Assembly: GCA_016936135.1 (NCBI GenBank)
Contig: JAFGPP010000019.1
Span: forward strand, 1-33,703
Source: Thermoplasmatota archaeon
GTDB lineage: Archaea; Thermoplasmatota; E2; DHVEG-1
Direction of reading: 5' to 3'
DNA length: 33,703 nt
Both the position numbers and the translations under genes were made by a program. Positions 25,418 through 30,223 of the stretch are shown piece after piece; positions within the stretch are counted from its first letter, which is position 1; each line of letters starts with the position of its first letter. Under the pieces are notes generated by a model that was not told the origin of the DNA, ran no database searches, and saw nothing but the letters and a program-made list of their open reading frames with translations.

Positions 25418-25604
25418 TTTTTTAATTAAAACACTATAGTTACGATAAAAGCTACGAAGAAGAGGTAAAAAACCTCTTCAAAGATACTTGTTTTTAGGCA
25501 ATTAAAGACCTTTTGGAACTCGTCTAAGAACAAGGTTCTGCGACGGATATAAACATATGGCTTATGGCCTACACCCTATAATAATCACAATTTTTCTCAG
25601 CATA
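25418..25604 (+). other. Non-coding stretch with two hairpins and an rnpB 3'-end-like segment
   Basis: No gene is visible. A perfect 7-bp hairpin GAAGAGG/CCTCTTC lies at 25459-25479. A second hairpin (CGTC, then AGAAC, paired with GTTCT and GACG) lies at 25521-25545. The segment at 25559-25576 matches rnpB 23565-23582 at 17 of 18 bases, and both are preceded by an ATAAAC/TTAAAAC-like sequence. It may be a remnant or relative of RNase P RNA, or an independent structured RNA; the first hairpin could also end the acyl-CoA synthetase transcript. Confidence 0.5.
25559..25576 (+). repeat. Second copy of the rnpB 3' end
   Basis: GGCTTATGGCCTACACCC differs at one base from GGCTTACGGCCTACACCC in rnpB (23565-23582). 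It is a direct repeat flanking the acyl-CoA synthetase gene. Confidence 0.65.
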
Positions 25605-26219
25605 CTATGGAAACCACATGGCTTCGCCCATTGGCAAAATAGTTTTACCTGCAATATTATTAATCAAAATAGCTGCAGCTGAATAAAACGACAGAGCTGA
25701 TGTTAGAAGTAAAAAGATACCTGCTGGCAATGCCGGATAACCAATCAAATAGTGTGGTATCAATGCAATTAACGCAAGGTCAACTGCAATAAGAATTGCA
25801 AATAACATCTTATTTATCATGCAGGAGGCAACAGTTGCAATAAGGCTGAAAATAAGAATTGCGATAAGGCCAAATGCATAATGCGCAGTATCTATCTGAA
25901 TTTCAGTAAACTGTGTTATAAATAGCGTAAGTACAATAGAATACATTGTCATAGCATAAATGCAAAAAACGGTAGCACCAAATATGTTGTTTCTTTTAAA
26001 CTCCATAATACTAGCTATTAATTGTGCAGTTGCACCGAAAAACAACACCCATGGAATCATAAGTGACTTATAAACACCCGAGGTAAGACCTGTATCTGCA
26101 GCACCTAAGATTAATGCCGCCACAGCAAGTCCAAAAAGACCTAGAGCAGCCGGTTCTGCTACTTGAATTGATAATGATTTTACAGTTATTTCTGAAGATT
26201 TATCAGATTTATTTACCAT
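25605..26219 (-). CDS. Acetate/succinate-type transporter (GPR1/FUN34/YaaH family)
   Basis: The 204-residue protein has six membrane segments. The first carries AEPAALGLFGLAVAALILG, matching the NPAPLGL-type signature with Glu for Asn. Later segments include LFFGATAQLIASIMEFKRNN, IFGATVFCIYAMTMYSIVL, and a final LLLTSALSFYSAAAILINN. These are typical of the AceTr family, which moves acetate or succinate. It stands convergent to an acyl-CoA synthetase, suggesting import followed by CoA activation, although the mutated signature leaves the substrate open. An ATG start at 26219 is used. Confidence 0.8.
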   Translation of the reverse strand: MVNKSDKSSEITVKSLSIQVAEPAALGLFGLAVAALILGAADTGLTSGVYKSLMIPWVLFFGATAQLIASIMEFKRNNIFGATVFCIYAMTMYSIVLTLFITQFTEIQIDTAHYAFGLIAILIFSLIATVASCMINKMLFAILIAVDLALIALIPHYLIGYPALPAGIFLLLTSALSFYSAAAILINNIAGKTILPMGEAMWFP

Positions 26220-26343
26220 GATTTTACTTCCATTTAATCAACAGATTTCTTGCTCCGAATCCATTTCTTTATTTAAACCTTATCTTTTAGATAAGGATAA
26301 AAATACAATAAATCTCAAATAAAAATTGAAAAAATAAAGATGT

Positions 26344-27597
26344 TTAAACGCCCTCAGGAGGAAATGCATCCTGCTGGAATTTAGTGGATAACTCTTGCTT
26401 GATTACCTCTGCTAAGCGCTTAATACCTTCGCGGATACTGTCATCATCAGAGTAGGAAAAGTTTAATCTCATTGAGTTGTAATTTCCCCCTTCTGGGTAG
26501 AATGCCTCGCCCAGTACGTATGCAACTTTTTTTGCAAGTGCCTTCTGAAACATTAACCTGGTATCTATGTTTTTTGGTAAAGTGATCCAGATAAACATTC
26601 CGCCTTTTGGTATTGTCCATTTTATTCCTGGTGGAAAATATTTTTTTATTGAATCCAACATGATGTCTCGTTTTCTTTTGTATAATTCCTTAATATTTTC
26701 TACTTGTTTATCTAAGTAACCACCGTTAATATATTCATAGGCAACATATTGGGAAAAAACGTTCGTACATAGATCCATTGCCTGTTTTGCTAAAATAAAC
26801 TTATCAAGTATTTCTTTTGATGCAATAACCCATCCAAGCCTAAATCCCGGTGCAAGAATTTTTGAAAATGTACTTATATAAATTACACGACCCTTCTTAT
26901 CAAGTGACTTGATAGCAGGAATTTCTTTTCCTTCGAAGACGAGTTCGCTATATGGGTCATCTTCGACTATCACGAAATCATATTGTGAGGCAATATTTAA
27001 CAATTCTTTCCTGTGACCTATTGACATGGTTTCTCCAGAGGGGTTCTGAAAAGTCGGAACAGTATAGAGAAATTTTGGATAAACTCCCGTTCTACGAAGT
27101 CTTTCTAGATTTCTTCTAAGAGAATCTAAGTCTATTCCCTCTTCATTCATTGGGATAGATTCACAGTTTGCCTCCAAAGCATGAAAGGCCTGGATAGCCC
27201 CAAGATAAGCAGGAACGCTGGTTAGATAGGTATCCCCTGGATCCAAAAAACACAGTGCTGCAAACGAAAGAGCCTGTTGCGCACCGCTTGTAATTATAAT
27301 GTTATGCATTTCACAATCGATGTGTTTTTTATTTTTCATCCGCTCCGCAAGCACCCCTCTAAGTTGCGTTAATCCTTCTGTGGTACCATACTGTAAAGCT
27401 TCTCTGATGTCCCCTTTTTTAAAAATTTTTTCAATACATTCATGTATAACATCTACAGGAAAAGCAAGCGGGTTTGGCAAACCTCCTGCAAATGAGACCA
27501 TTCCTGGTATCTGAGTTACCTTGAGCAGTTCCCTGATTTCGGATGAACGAAGCCGATTGGCTCTTTTTGAAAATAGACGTTCAATATTTACTACCAC
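26344..27597 (-). CDS. PLP-dependent aminotransferase, second paralogue
   Basis: The enzyme shares the plan of the one at 19316-20536: MVSFAGGLPNPLAFP, LQYGTTEGLTQLR, ITSGAQQALSF, TVPTFQNPSG, IVEDDPYSEL, ISTFSKILAPGFRLGW with the Schiff-base lysine, and MRLNFSYSDDDSI. It should be an aromatic or 2-aminoadipate-type transaminase. The frame is open to 27624, but a strong TATA box lies on the minus strand at 27628-27638. Transcription should start near 27607, which leaves the GTG at 27597 (GTG GTA GTA AAT, then IERLFS, matching NLERLYS of the paralogue) as the start. The protein is then 417 residues. Confidence 0.9.
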   Translation of the reverse strand: MVVNIERLFSKRANRLRSSEIRELLKVTQIPGMVSFAGGLPNPLAFPVDVIHECIEKIFKKGDIREALQYGTTEGLTQLRGVLAERMKNKKHIDCEMHNIIITSGAQQALSFAALCFLDPGDTYLTSVPAYLGAIQAFHALEANCESIPMNEEGIDLDSLRRNLERLRRTGVYPKFLYTVPTFQNPSGETMSIGHRKELLNIASQYDFVIVEDDPYSELVFEGKEIPAIKSLDKKGRVIYISTFSKILAPGFRLGWVIASKEILDKFILAKQAMDLCTNVFSQYVAYEYINGGYLDKQVENIKELYKRKRDIMLDSIKKYFPPGIKWTIPKGGMFIWITLPKNIDTRLMFQKALAKKVAYVLGEAFYPEGGNYNSMRLNFSYSDDDSIREGIKRLAEVIKQELSTKFQQDAFPPEGV

Positions 27598-27627
27598 AAT
27601 AAAACCCAAGAAAGCGGAACGCAAATG

Positions 27628-27638
27628 CTTATATAAAA
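27628..27638 (-). promoter_or_regulatory. TATA box of the second aminotransferase
   Basis: CTTTTATATAA on the minus strand predicts transcription from about 27607 and rules out the TTG at 27624 as the start codon. Confidence 0.65.
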
Positions 27639-27699
27639 GTTAGTATTGAAATCCTCCTAAAAATATTGCAAATTCATAGCAAAATTTATTAACACATTA

Positions 27700-27831
27700 T
27701 TACAAGATTCTTTTATAACCGCAAACCAAACATTTTGTATATCCCTTCCTCTTTTTAGTTGTACCAAAATAATTATGCCATGTCATTTTTTTGCAGCGAT
27801 CGCAGTAATTTTTTTCTTTTATACAGTTCAT
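27700..27831 (-). CDS. Zinc-ribbon microprotein, 43 residues
   Basis: The frame starts MNCIKEKNYCDRCKKMTWHN, continues YFGTTKKRKGYTK, and ends CLVCGYKRIL. Two CxxC knuckles (YCDRC and KCLVC) about 21 residues apart, with basic residues between, make a classic zinc ribbon. Many such archaeal microproteins bind nucleic acid or are ribosome-associated, but the specific role is unknown. Its stop lies 62 nt upstream of the aminotransferase TATA box on the same strand. The plus-strand frame at 27775-27975 is antisense to it and phenylalanine-rich, and was rejected. Confidence 0.75.
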   Translation of the reverse strand: MNCIKEKNYCDRCKKMTWHNYFGTTKKRKGYTKCLVCGYKRIL

Positions 27832-27872
27832 CTTTTATTCTCTTTTTTAACAAGGGGTAAAAATTTTCTAAA

Positions 27873-27932
27873 CTATAATCTTTTTAATAAATTTCCAGGA
27901 AATTTACCCAGATATCCCAGTAAACCTTTCAT
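27873..27932 (-). CDS. Candidate 19-residue cationic amphipathic peptide
   Basis: The frame MKGLLGYLGKFPGNLLKRL begins with an ATG that overlaps the TAA of the preceding small frame by one base (TAATG), a translational-coupling arrangement. It could form an amphipathic, positively charged helix with a proline kink. No family is recognised; length alone gives weak support. Confidence 0.3.
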   Translation of the reverse strand: MKGLLGYLGKFPGNLLKRL

Positions 27933-28042
27933 TATTGGAATAGAGCACATCCGGCCAGCCAAACTCCCGCAATAACGAAAATATTTCCAATTGTAAACAT
28001 TTGCTTACCAAACTTAGGAGTTGTGCTACAAAGGAAAAACAT
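27932..28042 (-). CDS. Candidate single-pass small membrane protein
   Basis: From the ATG at 28042 the frame is 36 residues, beginning MFFLCSTTPKFGKQMFTIGN and ending IFVIAGVWLAGCALFQ. From the internal ATG at 28000 it is 22 residues, almost all membrane helix. AAAGGAGG directly touches the first ATG, too close for it, so the true start is uncertain. It is coupled to the next frame through TAATG. An inverted repeat (28028-28052) covers the first start. Confidence 0.35.
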   Translation of the reverse strand: MFFLCSTTPKFGKQMFTIGNIFVIAGVWLAGCALFQ

Positions 28043-28052
28043 CCTCCTTTGT
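28028..28052. repeat. 8-bp perfect inverted repeat (hairpin)
   Basis: ACAAAGGA and TCCTTTGT are separated by 9 nt. On the minus strand the stem hides the AAAGGAGG sequence and the ATG at 28042. It could be a terminator for the gene ending at 28077 or a translational switch for the small frame. Confidence 0.5.
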
Positions 28053-28076
28053 AATTCTGAGTATTTTTACTTCAGT

Positions 28077-28250
28077 TTATTTGCATGCTCGTGATTGAAG
28101 TTGATCTCTCATTTCCTTGAGTTTTTCTCTCATATCTATTATGGGATCTATAATTAGTTTATGAATTCTAATACTTGGGTTATTGGCCAAATCGACATCT
28201 TTGAATAATTCAAAATATTCCTCGATTTCCTCATTTGTCACCATAATCAT
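28077..28250 (-). CDS. Small hypothetical protein, about 57 residues
   Basis: From the ATG at 28250 the protein reads MIMVTNEEIEEYFELFKDVD and ends with a probable coiled coil IIDMREKLKEMRDQLQSRACK. It is acidic at the N-terminus and basic at the end. ATGs at 28265 and 28244 are alternatives; AAGG sits about 9 nt before 28250. A minus-strand TATA-like ATTTTAAATA near 28273-28281 and a 19-bp inverted repeat further upstream form a compact promoter region. The family is not recognised. Confidence 0.55.
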   Translation of the reverse strand: MIMVTNEEIEEYFELFKDVDLANNPSIRIHKLIIDPIIDMREKLKEMRDQLQSRACK

Positions 28251-28294
28251 CAAAATCCTTATCATTAGTTTATTTAAAATCTTTAATATTTTAA

Positions 28295-28313
28295 TGTCAA
28301 ATCTAATTTGACA
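28295..28313. promoter_or_regulatory. Perfect 8-bp inverted repeat between two small genes
   Basis: TGTCAAATCTAATTTGACA has 8-bp arms and a 3-nt centre. It lies downstream of the gene ending at 28344 and about 15-20 nt upstream of the TATA-like box of the next gene, so it may be an operator or a short terminator hairpin. Confidence 0.5.
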
Positions 28314-28343
28314 TTTTTAGAAAATCAGGTTTTTTTGTATTAT

Positions 28344-28568
28344 CTAGTCTATTGTCGTAAATTTCAAAATCACTCCCGATCCTTTTAATCTTGATTGAAC
28401 TCTATCTATGAATCTCAGAACTTCACTGAAAGTAGCCTTATACTTCCACCTATATACAAAATCATGCTGACCAAATGAGATTTCTAGTCCCATATCCAAG
28501 AGTTTTTCAGTTATAACCGATGCTTTTTCACCTTCGGAAGTAATCGATATCTCAACGTATGTATTCAT
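28344..28568 (-). CDS. Small conserved-looking protein, 74 residues
   Basis: The protein begins MNTYVEISITSEGEKASVIT, continues EKLLDMGLEISFGQHDFVYRWKYKATFSEV, and ends RLKGSGVILKFTTID. The alternation strand-helix-strand-strand-helix-strand suggests a ferredoxin-like (ACT/DUF-type) fold. Its composition is that of a real conserved protein, but I cannot name the family. It diverges from the PolB2 operon across a 170-nt region with two perfect palindromes nearer to this gene. Confidence 0.65.
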   Translation of the reverse strand: MNTYVEISITSEGEKASVITEKLLDMGLEISFGQHDFVYRWKYKATFSEVLRFIDRVQSRLKGSGVILKFTTID

Positions 28569-28602
28569 ATTTTTAATTTTGATTTATATTTATTAAGGAT
28601 TT

Positions 28603-28625
28603 ATTGTACAATTGTTATCATGATA
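28603..28625. promoter_or_regulatory. Two adjacent perfect 10-bp palindromes
   Basis: ATTGTACAAT (28603-28612) and TATCATGATA (28616-28625) are each perfectly self-complementary and separated by 3 nt. They lie in the divergent promoter region between the 74-residue gene and the PolB2 operon, about 55 nt upstream of the operon's TATA box. Confidence 0.45.
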
Positions 28626-28680
28626 GTATATTTACAACAAAACAGGGCAAATTAGTACTTTCGATATACTTTCCCCCATA

Positions 28681-28689
28681 TTTATAATA
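28681..28689 (+). promoter_or_regulatory. TATA box of the PolB2 operon
   Basis: TTTATAATA predicts transcription from about 28710 and a leader of about 29 nt carrying the GGGGG ribosome binding site at 28731-28735. Confidence 0.6.
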
Positions 28690-28738
28690 TAAAAAAACTG
28701 ATGAAGACATTACTAAGCCATTTTTGATGTGGGGGCAT

Positions 28739-29488
28739 ATGGAAATCAAATTTTCAGCTGACAGTATCAAGAAATATTCCGATGATTCTTTAGTAATAAA
28801 AACTGTGCTAAAACCTGAAATTGTCGTTTCATCAGGCATAGACCAGTTAAACAATCTTAACGGCGGTTTTATAGCAGGAAAAGTAACACTTATTGATGGT
28901 AATAGCCCGATGATCTCAGAAATACCAACACAGTTATGTGTAAACACATATAAGACGTTTCATAGTAGTTCCATATACATCGACGGAGGTACATGTGCAA
29001 ATCCCTATAAAATCGCAAGATACGCAAGGATGATGGAACTAAATCAAAAAAAGACATTAGATCACATCTATATTAGTCGTGCATTCACTGCCCACCAGCT
29101 TTCAACACTTATAAATGAACTGCTTGAACAAGCAATAGAACAATATGCTCCCCTGACATTTGTTATTGGAAATTTTCCTTTTCTTTACCAAGATAATGAC
29201 ATAGAATCTAGAGAAGCATTGACATTGATGTATAACGATTTGAAAAAAATAAGAGAATTAACAACCCGTAATAATCTTATCACTGTACTCACACATATCG
29301 ATAATGGCATGTTCTCAACTGGTCGTAATTTTGATAGTATGCTATGCAAAGATGTTGACGAAGTCATGAAGATAAAACAGCAAAGCAACTTCATTGATGC
29401 ATATCTGGAAAAACAGGGGATTGGGACAAGAATTTTTGCCAGTATATCTAACCAAAAGGGTTTGAACAAATTTGGAATGGTGATTTGA
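28739..29488 (+). CDS. RadA/RecA-like protein lacking Walker motifs
   Basis: From the ATG at 28739 (GGGGG 3-7 nt upstream) the 249-residue protein aligns by eye with archaeal RadA/RadB. SGIDQLNNLNGGFIAGKVTLIDG corresponds to the strand before the P-loop, and SSIYIDGGTCANPYKIARYA plus HIYISRAFTAHQLSTLI match the RadA core blocks. The P-loop itself is DGNSPMISEIPTQ, with no GKT. The Walker B strand is TFVIGNFPFLY, with the Asp replaced by Gly. It should not hydrolyse ATP but may bind RadA or DNA. It opens a four-gene operon ending in a PolB2-like polymerase, the position held by RecA-like ImuA in bacterial mutasome operons. Confidence 0.8.
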   Translation: MEIKFSADSIKKYSDDSLVIKTVLKPEIVVSSGIDQLNNLNGGFIAGKVTLIDGNSPMISEIPTQLCVNTYKTFHSSSIYIDGGTCANPYKIARYARMMELNQKKTLDHIYISRAFTAHQLSTLINELLEQAIEQYAPLTFVIGNFPFLYQDNDIESREALTLMYNDLKKIRELTTRNNLITVLTHIDNGMFSTGRNFDSMLCKDVDEVMKIKQQSNFIDAYLEKQGIGTRIFASISNQKGLNKFGMVI

Positions 29489-29491
29489 CAT

Positions 29492-29740
29492 ATGGGGCGT
29501 ACAGTACCGACATTTCGAAATATTATCGAGTCTTTTGGATATGAATGGAATTCTTTTAAACGGACATTAAGAGGTATAGATAAAGAAGCTTTTGAAGAAT
29601 TACTCAATCATGCAAGACGACATGCCGCAGCCGGAACAAATATAATTACAGCCAATCCATTTGAAACGATTGTCATATCAATTCTTGTCGAACACGAAAA
29701 AACCCTTAGGGAACTGAGGGAAGATGGAAAACACAGGTAG
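29492..29740 (+). CDS. Small conserved-looking protein of the PolB2 operon, 82 residues
   Basis: The protein reads MGRTVPTFRNIIESFGYEWN, then SFKRTLRGIDKEAFEELLNH, then ARRHAAAGTNIITANPFETI, and ends in a charged helix. It is basic and all-helical, with regularly placed arginines that could touch DNA. The GRTVPTFR opening looks like a conserved family signature, but I cannot name a function. It starts 3 nt after the RadA-like stop and overlaps the next gene by 17 nt, so translation is likely coupled. Confidence 0.75.
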   Translation: MGRTVPTFRNIIESFGYEWNSFKRTLRGIDKEAFEELLNHARRHAAAGTNIITANPFETIVISILVEHEKTLRELREDGKHR

Positions 29741-30182
29741 TTGCAAGATCCATTCTTTTTACAGGGAATGGGAACTGACAAAACCCGTGAGCGACTATTT
29801 CAAAAAAGAGGGTTACGTTGTTAAAAAAGAGGTAAAAATCGGTTATTGTCGTGCTGATCTTGTTGCATTTAGAAACGGTATTACTGTAGCTATTGAGTTA
29901 AAACTAGCCGGCTGGAAAAAAGCCATTACTCAAGCAAGAAACTACCAGCTAGGTGCTGATTATGTATACATTGCTTCCCCTTTAATGAAAGTTGACATAT
30001 TTCTTAGAAAAGCAAAGATGTTTATGAAAAATGAAGGGATTGGTCTTTTGGCTATAAATGAGAAAACATGTAATGTGATAAGGATCATCGAACCAAAAAA
30101 ATCAAAAAAGGTACTTGGAAAAATAACGCTTGTAGAATTAGAACGATATCAAAACAGGGAATCAAAGTACCTGCATTTTTAG
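29724..30182 (+). CDS. PD-(D/E)XK nuclease-like protein
   Basis: The 152-residue protein has the core of restriction-endonuclease-like nucleases. VKKEVKIGYCRADLVAFRNG carries Asp45, ITVAIELKLAGWKKAITQARNYQ carries Glu58-x-Lys60, and Gln70-xxx-Tyr74 follows in the next helix, as in Hjc, RecB and Mrr-type folds. YVYIA is the next core strand. All catalytic positions are present, so nuclease activity is plausible. It overlaps the upstream gene by 17 nt and precedes the polymerase by 41 nt, so it probably works on the same DNA substrates. Confidence 0.75.
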   Translation: MENTGSCKIHSFYREWELTKPVSDYFKKEGYVVKKEVKIGYCRADLVAFRNGITVAIELKLAGWKKAITQARNYQLGADYVYIASPLMKVDIFLRKAKMFMKNEGIGLLAINEKTCNVIRIIEPKKSKKVLGKITLVELERYQNRESKYLHF

Positions 30183-30223
30183 TAGAAACTATAATTGACA
30201 CCTGGGGCAAACTTAGTGGAAAT

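Noticed and set aside
27775-27975. Plus-strand 66-residue phenylalanine-rich frame
   Set aside because: It is antisense to a zinc-ribbon gene with two CxxC pairs and has no ribosome binding site.
28618-28947. Minus-strand 109-residue frame
   Set aside because: It overlaps the promoter and 5' part of the RadA-like gene, which is the better-supported reading.
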